This document shows positions 1 through 7,398 of a stretch of 64,000 bases of DNA, in pieces. The notes beneath the pieces were generated by a model, which ran no database searches, was not told the origin of the DNA, and saw only the letters and a program-made list of their open reading frames with translations. Each line of letters starts with the position of its first letter. The first letter of the stretch is position 1. The DNA is from Ruminococcus sp. UBA1409. Its GTDB lineage: Bacteria; Bacillota; Clostridia; Oscillospirales; Ruminococcaceae. The DNA lies in NCBI GenBank assembly GCA_002305045.1, contig DBPX01000016.1, positions 265,911 through 329,910 of the forward strand, read 5' to 3'. Position numbers and translations under genes: made by a program.

Positions 1-530
1 ATGGTGTTGTCGTAATTGGGAACAAGGGTGACGGTATCCTTGTCGATATCCGAAAAAAGCTCGTTGCAAATAGGGTCGAGCTTTGCCTCGGTGTATCTTG
101 AGGCGGCATACGCCATGTCCGAGGAGTACGCCTTTCCAAAGTTCCCCTTTGAATCGATATACGGGTGCAAAAGAGCCTCGTTTCCCCTAGCCAGCCTGAC
201 CATCGTCTCATATATTGCCTGGTCGCCGTGGGGATTTAGCTTCATCGTCTGTCCTACTATATTGGCGGACTTTGTTCTAGGACCAGACAAAAGCCCCATC
301 TTGTACATGGTGAATAAAAGCTTTCTGTGCGAGGGCTTGAAGCCGTCTATCTCTGGGAAGGCCCTTGATACTATTACGCTCATGGCATACGGCATATAGT
401 TTTTTTCCAGAGTGACGGTTATCGGCTCCTCCACGACAGAGCCTGCGCCGCTTATATAAGCCTCCTGCTGTCTGCGGGACAGCGACGGCTGCTTTTTCGT
501 TCTTTCGTCCGTCTTTTTCTTTTTTGGCAA
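1..530 (-). CDS. Type IIA topoisomerase subunit A (ParC/GyrA-like), 3' part outside the window
   Basis: DNA breakage-reunion subunit of a type II topoisomerase; with the B subunit encoded just upstream it would relax or decatenate DNA at ATP cost. Only the first 176 codons are present. Visible are the motif IDGFKPSHRK (residues about 61-70) and the active-site context AASRYTEAKL with the catalytic tyrosine near residue 146. The start is a TTG, chosen because GGAGGAG lies 5 bases upstream, overlapping the stop region of the B-subunit gene, so the two are translationally coupled. The N-terminus is lysine-rich. The loop before the tyrosine differs from canonical GyrA, so I prefer a topoisomerase IV-like second enzyme over gyrase itself. 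The exact subtype is inference. Confidence 0.85.
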   Translation of the reverse strand, partial: MPKKKKTDERTKKQPSLSRRQQEAYISGAGSVVEEPITVTLEKNYMPYAMSVIVSRAFPEIDGFKPSHRKLLFTMYKMGLLSGPRTKSANIVGQTMKLNPHGDQAIYETMVRLARGNEALLHPYIDSKGNFGKAYSSDMAYAASRYTEAKLDPICNELFSDIDKDTVTLVPNYDNT

Positions 531-542
531 GTTATCTCCTCC

Positions 543-2543
543 TTAGCTAAGGTCTGCCATGTCGATATAGTCGTGTCCGTTGTTGCTTATAAACTCCTTG
601 CGGGCTGAGAGATTGTCCCCCAGGAGCATATCGAACATGAATTTTGTATGCTCAGCCTCGTCAGGAGTGACCTGAATCAGCCTTCTTGTGTCGGGATTCA
701 TGGTAGTAAGGCTCATCATGTCAGGCTCGTTCTCGCCAAGTCCCTTTGAGCGCTGGAGGGTGTATTTTTCCTTGCCTATCATGGACAAAATCTTGGCTCT
801 TTCTCCCTCATCGTAGGCAAAATAGGTCCTGTCCCTTGTGTTTATCTCGTAAAGGGGAGACTCTGCGATGTATACAAAGCCCTCCTGTATGAGCGTCGGT
901 GCAAGGGTGTAGAGCATGGTGAGTATCAGAGTTCTTATCTGGAAGCCGTCATAGTCGGCATCGGTGCAGATTATAATCTTGCTCCACCTGAGCGAGCCAA
1001 GATTAAAGCTTGACAGCTCCTTGTTCTTTGCCGACTTGACCTCGACTCCGCAGCCGAGCACCTTCATAAGGTCGGTGATAATCTCGCTTTCAAAGATTTT
1101 ATTATAGCTCGCCTTCAGGCAGTTGAGAATCTTTCCCCTGACGGGTATGACAGCCTGAAACTCAGCGTCCCTTGCTAGCTTGACCGAGCCTAGCGCAGAG
1201 TCTCCCTCGACGATGTAAAGCTCCCGCCGTGAGACATCCTTTGTCCTGCAATCGACGAACTTCTTTATCATGTTGGTCATGTCGAGCTTTTCTGCGTACA
1301 GCTTTTTTGTAGTTACCCTGGTTTTCTCCGCACTCTCCCTGGAGCGCTTGTTTACAAGCACCTGGTCGCATATCCTGCCGGCGTCCTCGGGGTTTTCTAT
1401 GAAATAGATTTCAAGCTGGTGCTTTAAAAACTCCACCGCCGCCTCGTATATAAACTTGTTGCTTATAGCCTTCTTTGTCTGATTCTCATAGGAGGTCTGG
1501 GTGGAGAATGAGCTTGACACCATCACAAGGCAGTCCTCGATATCGACAAACTGGAGCTTCTGCTCGTTTTTAAGATACTTGCCGTTTTGCTTCATATAGC
1601 TGTCAAGATAGGAGCTAAACGCCTGCCTTACAGCCCTCTCGGTGGAGCCTCCGTACTCTAAAAAGCTTGAATTATGGAAGTATTCCTGACACTTTACCGA
1701 CTTTGAAAAGGCAAAGGCAAAGTTGTACTTTACCTTGTACTCGTTCATGTCCTCCCTGTCCCTGCCCTTTCTGTCGCAGGACCAGAGCCTCGGCTCGGTG
1801 ATATACTCCTCGCCCACAAGCTCCCTTACATAGTCCAGTATGCCGTTTTCGTAAAGATACTCAAGCTCCTCAAAGGCTCCGTCGTCGTCCTGATATCTTA
1901 AAACAAAGCATATCCCCGGATTTACAATGGACTGCTTTTTTAGGACATCGGTAAAGTATTCCTTGTCAATCCTGATGTCGGTAAAGACCTCAAGGTCGGG
2001 TCTCCACCGGGTTTTGGTGCCGGTTTTGCCCTTTTTGGAGGGCTTTTTTGAAAGGCCGCCGATATTCTCTCCCTTTTCAAAGTGGAGGTTGTAGGTAAAA
2101 CCGTCTCTGTTGACCTCGACATCCATATACTCGGAGGAATACTGCGTCGCACAGGCTCCAAGACCGTTTAAGCCCAGGGAATACTCATAATTGTCACCCG
2201 AGGCGTTGTCGTACTTTCCGCCGGCGTACAGTTCGCAATAGACAAGCTCCCAGTTGTACCTGCCCTCAGACCTGTTAAAATCGACCGGGCAGCCCCTGCC
2301 CATATCCTCCACCTCGATGGAGTCGTCGTTATACCTTGTCACGATTATTCTGGAGCCGTAGCCCTCCTTGGCCTCGTCGACAGAGTTGGAAATAATCTCA
2401 AACACCGAGTGCTTACAGCCGTCAAGACCGTCCGAGCCGAAGATTACGGCTGGGCGCTTTCTCACCCTGTCGGCTCCCTTTAGCGACCTTATCGCCTCGT
2501 TGCCGTATTCGTTTTTGGAATTAGAAGATGTTTTTACTGACAT
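543..2543 (-). CDS. Type IIA topoisomerase subunit B (ParE/GyrB-like)
   Basis: ATPase subunit partnering the downstream A subunit. It has a GHKL ATPase region (ISNSVDEA near residue 52, DMGRGCP soon after), a transducer domain, then the TOPRIM signatures EGDSA (near residue 446) and TDADYDG (near 529), which bind magnesium for cleavage. The chosen ATG at 2543 gives 666 residues and has GGAGGAAAGGAAG just upstream; an in-frame ATG 10 codons earlier has no such site. The N-terminal sequence (RPAVIFGS, HSVFEIISNSVDEA) is divergent from the usual MYIGS / HHLVYEVVDNS form, which suggests a second, non-gyrase enzyme. Length fits the family. It is the first gene of a two-gene operon. Confidence 0.9.
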   Translation of the reverse strand: MSVKTSSNSKNEYGNEAIRSLKGADRVRKRPAVIFGSDGLDGCKHSVFEIISNSVDEAKEGYGSRIIVTRYNDDSIEVEDMGRGCPVDFNRSEGRYNWELVYCELYAGGKYDNASGDNYEYSLGLNGLGACATQYSSEYMDVEVNRDGFTYNLHFEKGENIGGLSKKPSKKGKTGTKTRWRPDLEVFTDIRIDKEYFTDVLKKQSIVNPGICFVLRYQDDDGAFEELEYLYENGILDYVRELVGEEYITEPRLWSCDRKGRDREDMNEYKVKYNFAFAFSKSVKCQEYFHNSSFLEYGGSTERAVRQAFSSYLDSYMKQNGKYLKNEQKLQFVDIEDCLVMVSSSFSTQTSYENQTKKAISNKFIYEAAVEFLKHQLEIYFIENPEDAGRICDQVLVNKRSRESAEKTRVTTKKLYAEKLDMTNMIKKFVDCRTKDVSRRELYIVEGDSALGSVKLARDAEFQAVIPVRGKILNCLKASYNKIFESEIITDLMKVLGCGVEVKSAKNKELSSFNLGSLRWSKIIICTDADYDGFQIRTLILTMLYTLAPTLIQEGFVYIAESPLYEINTRDRTYFAYDEGERAKILSMIGKEKYTLQRSKGLGENEPDMMSLTTMNPDTRRLIQVTPDEAEHTKFMFDMLLGDNLSARKEFISNNGHDYIDMADLS

Positions 2544-2621
2544 TAAAAGCTTCCTTTCCTCCAAATGCGCCAAGGCTATCTTATTGACCCGGCGCAGACT
2601 GCCGCAAAGACGGCGAGATTA

Positions 2622-2650
2622 ATTATGCCACATTTTTTTCAAAATTGCAA
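2622..2650 (-). promoter_or_regulatory. Promoter of the topoisomerase operon
   Basis: Reading the minus strand, TTGCAA (2645-2650) is followed after 17 bases by CATAAT (2622-2627), about 80 bases before the ATG. Good sigma-A type spacing; the -10 differs from consensus at one base. Confidence 0.6.
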
Positions 2651-2711
2651 GTGCCGCCGCCGGCAGGCCGCAGTTCCTCCAAATTATCAGTAAAATGCTT
2701 TCAAATCATCA

Positions 2712-2739
2712 TTGATATTTTGACCGCAGCATGTATAAT
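2712..2739 (+). promoter_or_regulatory. Promoter of the GH43-GH31 operon
   Basis: TTGATA (2712-2717), 16-base spacer and a perfect TATAAT (2734-2739), 61 bases before the GH43 start codon. No clear operator palindrome was seen next to it. Confidence 0.65.
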
Positions 2740-2800
2740 AGGCTTATAAGCCGAAATTAAGCCGAAGGCTTTCATATCATCAAAGAGAGGTAGGATAAAA

Positions 2801-4597
2801 ATGTCTAATTCAAAGCTTCTAATCTACACCAGAGAGCCGATGGAGTCGGATATTTACGACCCCAAGCTCGCCTACAGTATGCACATCGCAGTAAAAAACG
2901 ACGGCGGCGTAACCGTGCTGAATCACAACTCGGGTGTTTTCTTCGCCAAAGCCACCGAGAATCAAAACGGCTCGCTGAATGCAAAATCCCTTCGCTCACC
3001 CTATGCCGTTAGACTGGGAAATGAGTCGGGCTGGGGAGTTATAGCAGTTCGCACCGAGGCTGACGGCTCCTTGGAGCCTGATTCCTGCGGCTGTCTGCTC
3101 CTTGCAAAGACAGAGGATTTCATTCACTTTAAGGAGCTTGGGCTTTTAAAGCTCTCGGACAGCCACATCGAGCGTGCGGCGGTCTTTACGGCTGAGGGCG
3201 AGTCCTCCTGCAAAATAGTATACAAGACCGAGGACGGCGTTTTTTGCTCTTCTTTAGACAGCTTCTCCCCAGAATCTAATGTAAGCCCCTGCGAGCCTGA
3301 GGGATTAAGCCTCCCCGAGCCTTCAGCCTGCGGCGGCTTTGCCGAGGGAGCCGTTTTGTCCTGCGAAATACCCATCCCCGACAGCCTCGCCGAGGAGCTT
3401 ATAAAAAGGCTCACCACGCCCTGCAACACCTCGGTAATCGTCCCGGATACCGTTTACTGCTCAAGCGAGAGCGAGCTTGCCGGCGTTAAAGCCGTCTGCC
3501 TCTACTCCGACGGCTCAAAGGACGAAAAGACGGTTGACTGGGAGCTTTCCTGCGTTGATTTTAACAAGCCCGGAAGCTATACGGTTAACGGCAGAATCAA
3601 GCAGGACCACTACCCCTTCCCCATTGCAATAAACCGTGCCGACCCCTGCGTCACGATATGGGAGGGCAAATACTATTTCATTGCCACAAACGACGCCGAC
3701 GGCAACAACTCCCTTTACATCAGGTGTGCGGACTCCCTGCACGGTCTTATCGACGCCGAGGAGGTCCTGCTTCTTGACACAAAGACTCAGGAGGGCATAA
3801 AGGGGCTTCTCTGGGCGCCTGAGTTCCACGAGATAGACGGCAGGCTTTATATCTTCCATGCGGCGACTACAGGTCACTTCTTCTGCGAGGAGAGCCATCT
3901 TATGGTGCTTGAAAAGGGCAAGGACCCGATGGTTCGCTCCAACTGGTCTGACACAAGAAGGATAACAAGAGCCGACGGCTCCGAGCTGTGCGAGGCGGGA
4001 AGGACGATTACCCTTGACATGACTGTATTCGAGTGGGACGGCTCTATATATGCGGTCTGGTCTCAGAGGCAGTTCCTGCCCGACGACCTCGGCGCATGGC
4101 TATATATCGCAAGGCTCAACAGAAATGACCCCTGGAGGCTTGACAGCGAGCCGGTTGTCCTTTCCAAGCCGGACTACGGCTGGGCTAATAACCACACCTT
4201 TGTAGACGAGGGTCCGTTCGCTCTCTTTAGGGACGGCAAGCTCTGGCTATCCTTCTCGAGTGCGGCGGTCGACTCTACCTATGTCGTGGCATTTTTGACC
4301 CTCGAGCCGGGACAGGACCCCTTAAATCCCGAGTGCTGGGTAAAGGCAAACTTCCCCTCGCTCAGCTCAAGGTCGGTAACGGGAGAGTTCGGAACAGGCC
4401 ACAACGCCTATGTCAAGGATACAGACGGAAAGGTCTACAACACCTACCATGCAAGACCGGGAGTCAATGGTCCCCGCTCCAGCGGAATCAGGCGTGTGCA
4501 TTTTAACATATACAACGAGCCTGTACTCGATATGACCGAGGAGCTTGATATAAGACCCTGGCTCCGTGATGTCAAAACAACCGTAATAGTAAAATAA
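2801..4597 (+). CDS. Family 43 glycoside hydrolase with Ig-like insert (arabinofuranosidase/xylosidase type)
   Basis: Predicted cytoplasmic glycosidase (no signal peptide, 598 residues) removing arabinose or xylose from oligosaccharides. The first 200 residues resemble a partial beta-propeller seen in front of other Clostridial GH43 proteins; residues about 205-265 look like a bacterial Ig-like domain (VIVPDTVYC, then YSDGSKDEKTVDWE). The catalytic propeller follows, with ADPCV near residue 280 (general base Asp), LDMTVFEWDG near 405 and DEGPFALF near 469 (general acid Glu region). The RBS AGAGGTAGG is in place. It is 19 bases upstream of the GH31 gene and shares its transcript. The exact substrate cannot be read from sequence; the pairing with GH31 suggests xylose- or arabinose-containing hemicellulose side chains. 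Confidence 0.8.
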   Translation: MSNSKLLIYTREPMESDIYDPKLAYSMHIAVKNDGGVTVLNHNSGVFFAKATENQNGSLNAKSLRSPYAVRLGNESGWGVIAVRTEADGSLEPDSCGCLLLAKTEDFIHFKELGLLKLSDSHIERAAVFTAEGESSCKIVYKTEDGVFCSSLDSFSPESNVSPCEPEGLSLPEPSACGGFAEGAVLSCEIPIPDSLAEELIKRLTTPCNTSVIVPDTVYCSSESELAGVKAVCLYSDGSKDEKTVDWELSCVDFNKPGSYTVNGRIKQDHYPFPIAINRADPCVTIWEGKYYFIATNDADGNNSLYIRCADSLHGLIDAEEVLLLDTKTQEGIKGLLWAPEFHEIDGRLYIFHAATTGHFFCEESHLMVLEKGKDPMVRSNWSDTRRITRADGSELCEAGRTITLDMTVFEWDGSIYAVWSQRQFLPDDLGAWLYIARLNRNDPWRLDSEPVVLSKPDYGWANNHTFVDEGPFALFRDGKLWLSFSSAAVDSTYVVAFLTLEPGQDPLNPECWVKANFPSLSSRSVTGEFGTGHNAYVKDTDGKVYNTYHARPGVNGPRSSGIRRVHFNIYNEPVLDMTEELDIRPWLRDVKTTVIVK

Positions 4598-4616
4598 TCC
4601 CGTAAAGGAGGCCGCC

Positions 4617-6935
4617 ATGCTCTACGCACCAAGGCCAAAATCAGCTAAAATCAGCGAATACTTCCTTGAAAACGGCTCGCTGATACTAAGATCCGAGGCG
4701 CAGACTCTGAGGCTCACCCCGGTCAGCGATAAAATCCTTAGAATCTCGGCTCTGCCTGACGGCGTCCCAAGCGACGATATCCCTCCCGAGATACTTCCAT
4801 ATTCTAATAGCTGCGAGTTCAAGCTGTCCCGGGACGGTAAGAGCATATCCTTTTCCTCCGGGGAGCTTAAGGCTGTAATCTCAGAGGAAACCGGGTCTAT
4901 AGAATACTTCGGACCGTCCGGACTGTATCTTAGGGAGGCTAAAAGGGAGTCAAGGCTTTTTGACGGCTACAAGGCAAAGCGCCGCTTCGGAGGAAGCACA
5001 AAAAAGGTTATGACGGCGGACGGTGAAAAGACTGTCGTAGTCTCCGGCGAGGAGGAGATTATCGGCGATTTCTATCACACATGGCTAAGGCTTTGCTTCT
5101 CCACCGACGAGGCTATTTACGGTCTTGGTCAGCATGAGGAGGGCTTTTCCGACCTCCGTGGGAAAACCGTTTATTCATATCACGCAAACAGGAAGATAGC
5201 GATACCTCTTTTGGTCTCGACAAAGGGCTGGGGCATACTCATGAGCACCGAAAGCCCTATCATCTATAACGACAACGAATACGGCAGCTACATCTACTCC
5301 GAGACGGTAAAGCAGCTTGACTTTTACTTTCTGGCAGGAGGCTCCCCGGACGGCGTAATAGCTCTTTACAGACAGCTCACAGGAAAGGCGGGGCTTTTGC
5401 CCAAGTGGGCATTCGGCTATATGCAGTCAAGGGAGAGATACGAAAGCTTCTCTGAGCTTTTGGACATCGCAAGGGAGTTTATAAGCCGCAAGATCGGAGT
5501 CGACTGCCTTATTCAGGACTGGTGCTCCTGGCCGCAGGGCGAATGGGGACAAAAATCCTTCGACCCCGTCTCCTACCCAGACCCGGATAAAAATATAGAT
5601 GAGCTTCACAGCCTTGGGGTTAAGCTTATTTTGTCGATATGGCCAAACCCCGCTCCCTCGACCGGAGATTACGCCGAGCTTGACAAAAACGGCGAGCTTC
5701 TTATAACCAAGGATTTTTACAACTCCTTAGACCCATGCGCCAGAAAAACCTACTGGAATCAGCTTGAAAGGGGTCTTTACCGCTACGGCGTGGACGGCTG
5801 GTGGTGCGACAACAGCGAGCCGTTCTCTCCTGAGTGGAATCTTATGATAAGAAAGCCGGAGTGTAAGGCTTACGACGATTTCATCCTTGCCGGATGCGAC
5901 AGGCTCCCTCCCGACAGGCTTCTTGCATACCCGTTCCATCACGCCCAGGCAGTCTACGAGGGTCAGCGAAATGTCACCGACCAAAAAAGGGTTGTAAATC
6001 TTACAAGATGCGCCTATTCCGGGAGTCAGCGATACTCCTGCATACTCTGGTCGGGAGACATCTGTGCAAGCTGGGATACCCTTAAAAAGCAGGTGGCGGC
6101 GGGAACGATGTTTTCAGCCTCGGGACTTCCCTACTGGACCGTGGACATAGGCGGCTTCTTCGTCAAAAACTCTGTCAGCTGGTACTGGAAGGGAGATTAC
6201 GACTCCCCGGAAAGCGACAAGGCATACTGGGAGCTATACCTAAGATGGTATCAGTGGGCGGCGTTCCTGCCGATATTCAGAGCGCACGGCACCGACCTCA
6301 AAAGAGAGCCGTGGGTATTTCAGGACAGTGGCGACACACGCTTTTACGACGCTATGCTAAAGGCAAACAGGCTGCGCTACAGCCTTATTCCGTACATCTA
6401 CTCTGCCGCTGCAATGGCTTACTTCGAGGACGGCTCGATAATTAAGCCTCTTGGCTTTGACTATCCCGACGACCCTGTCGCCCGCTCGCTTGGAGGTCAG
6501 TATATGTTCGGCAAGAGTCTTATGGTCTGCCCCGTAACTGAGCCGATGTACTCCCATGAGGCAGAGCCGGGCTGTGACAGGACGGTAAGGGTATATCTTC
6601 CCGCCGGAGGCTGGTATCACTTCTTTACCGGCGCTTACTACGAGGGAGGAGGCTGGATAGATGTAAGCGCTCCGCTTGACAGCATTCCCGTCTTTGTAAA
6701 GGAAGGAAGCGTCCTCCCGATTGCAAAGGAGTCCTGCCGTGTTCTTCCCAAGGAGATTATAACCTATCGGGTGTACCCCGGAAGGGACGGCTGCTTCAGT
6801 CTTTACGAGGACTCGGCAGACGGCTACGGCTACGAAAGAGGCGAATATTCGATTACTAACATCGTGTGGGATGACAAGCTTAAGACGCTCACTGCCTCAG
6901 ATTCAAGAAAATTAAGCTATATAATAGTCGGGTGA
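4617..6935 (+). CDS. Family 31 glycoside hydrolase (alpha-xylosidase/alpha-glucosidase)
   Basis: Retaining alpha-glycosidase of 772 residues without a signal peptide, so it should act on imported oligosaccharides. It shows an N-terminal beta-sandwich, then a TIM barrel with the nucleophile motif DGWWCDNSEP (Asp near residue 397), a WYQWAAFLPIFRAHGTD segment near 545-560 typical of GH31, and C-terminal beta domains. The RBS AAAGGAGG sits 5 bases before the ATG. Second gene of the GH43-GH31 operon. GH31 covers alpha-xylosidases and alpha-glucosidases; the GH43 partner and the other hydrolases in the window favour alpha-xylosidase (xyloglucan side chains), but this is inference. Confidence 0.88.
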   Translation: MLYAPRPKSAKISEYFLENGSLILRSEAQTLRLTPVSDKILRISALPDGVPSDDIPPEILPYSNSCEFKLSRDGKSISFSSGELKAVISEETGSIEYFGPSGLYLREAKRESRLFDGYKAKRRFGGSTKKVMTADGEKTVVVSGEEEIIGDFYHTWLRLCFSTDEAIYGLGQHEEGFSDLRGKTVYSYHANRKIAIPLLVSTKGWGILMSTESPIIYNDNEYGSYIYSETVKQLDFYFLAGGSPDGVIALYRQLTGKAGLLPKWAFGYMQSRERYESFSELLDIAREFISRKIGVDCLIQDWCSWPQGEWGQKSFDPVSYPDPDKNIDELHSLGVKLILSIWPNPAPSTGDYAELDKNGELLITKDFYNSLDPCARKTYWNQLERGLYRYGVDGWWCDNSEPFSPEWNLMIRKPECKAYDDFILAGCDRLPPDRLLAYPFHHAQAVYEGQRNVTDQKRVVNLTRCAYSGSQRYSCILWSGDICASWDTLKKQVAAGTMFSASGLPYWTVDIGGFFVKNSVSWYWKGDYDSPESDKAYWELYLRWYQWAAFLPIFRAHGTDLKREPWVFQDSGDTRFYDAMLKANRLRYSLIPYIYSAAAMAYFEDGSIIKPLGFDYPDDPVARSLGGQYMFGKSLMVCPVTEPMYSHEAEPGCDRTVRVYLPAGGWYHFFTGAYYEGGGWIDVSAPLDSIPVFVKEGSVLPIAKESCRVLPKEIITYRVYPGRDGCFSLYEDSADGYGYERGEYSITNIVWDDKLKTLTASDSRKLSYIIVG

Positions 6936-6944
6936 CTGCAATAA

Positions 6945-6974
6945 GGGGACTGCGGCAAAATGGCGGCGGTCCCC
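6945..6974 (+). terminator. Weak stem-loop after the GH31 gene
   Basis: GGGGACTGC (6945-6953) pairs with GCGGTCCCC (6966-6974) through one G-U pair. There is no strong T-tract after it, so it may be an mRNA 3' stabiliser rather than an intrinsic terminator. Confidence 0.4.
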
Positions 6975-7080
6975 CTGTTTACATCCTAAAAAGTCGGATT
7001 ATACGGTATTTTGACGGATATTAAGACAAATTGCCGGGTGAGTTGTTGAGAACTTTTTCACTGTTTTTTCGCAAAAAGCA

Positions 7081-7109
7081 CTCACAAATCCTAAATTTCA
7101 TGCTATAAT
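7081..7109 (+). promoter_or_regulatory. Extended -10 promoter upstream of the activase gene
   Basis: TGCTATAAT (-10 at 7104-7109, with an extended TG motif) and only a weak -35 (CTCACA at 7081-7086, 17-base spacing). The weak -35 is compatible with an activator or with operation as an extended -10 promoter. Transcription would start about 7116 and run through the palindromic repeats. Confidence 0.55.
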
Positions 7110-7115
7110 ATAAAT

Positions 7116-7398
7116 GTATGACTGCACATAGGCGAATTGTCGCCTATGCGAATTGTCGCCTATGCGAATTATCGCATGTGCGAATTATCAGGTCTGCACC
7201 TTTGAAAGTCCCGACATGCCGTAGGGTCAGGCGGGCTTGGATGATATATTTTAATCTCTTCAAGCGTCCTTGCTTTTAAGTCCTGGCCATGGGCTTTTTA
7301 AGGCGCTTGAGTGTATATACTTTATTGAAGCATTTTTTAATGCCGGAGAATATTTCCACGGAAAGGAAGCCCTTTTTCTCGGGGCAGCGGTTAAGAGT
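7116..7398 (+). promoter_or_regulatory. Long structured leader of the activase gene
   Basis: About 280 bases separate the inferred transcription start from the ATG at 7399. The leader holds the tandem palindromes at 7128-7193 and a hairpin in which TCAAGCG-T-CCTT (7260-7271) pairs with AAGGCGCTTGA (7300-7310), with an inner AAGTCC/GGGCTT stem. Part of it is open in the activase frame (from 7270), but the hydrophobic sequence it would encode is unlike the family. I recognise no known riboswitch class. Confidence 0.4.
7128..7193 (+). repeat. Four 16-base tandem units, three of them palindromic
   Basis: The 16-base period starts at 7130, 7146, 7162 and 7178. Each unit contains GCGAATTRTC. Units 1-3 are dyads: ATAGGCGA-ATTG-TCGCCTAT (7128-7147), GCGA-ATTG-TCGC (7148-7159) and ATGCGA-ATTA-TCGCAT (7162-7177). 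The fourth (7178-7193) has lost its right arm. They lie 20-85 bases downstream of the -10 box. Confidence 0.8.

Noticed and set aside
16..399. Open frame of 127 codons on the plus strand
   Set aside because: It is the antisense of the topoisomerase A gene, which has clear family motifs on the minus strand; the plus frame has no recognisable protein features.
7128..7193. Short CRISPR array
   Set aside because: Units are contiguous 16-mers with no spacers and no cas genes.
7270..7398. N-terminal extension of the activase
   Set aside because: The hydrophobic 43-residue sequence has no counterpart in the family, and the region forms a hairpin-rich leader; the ATG at 7399 matches homologues.
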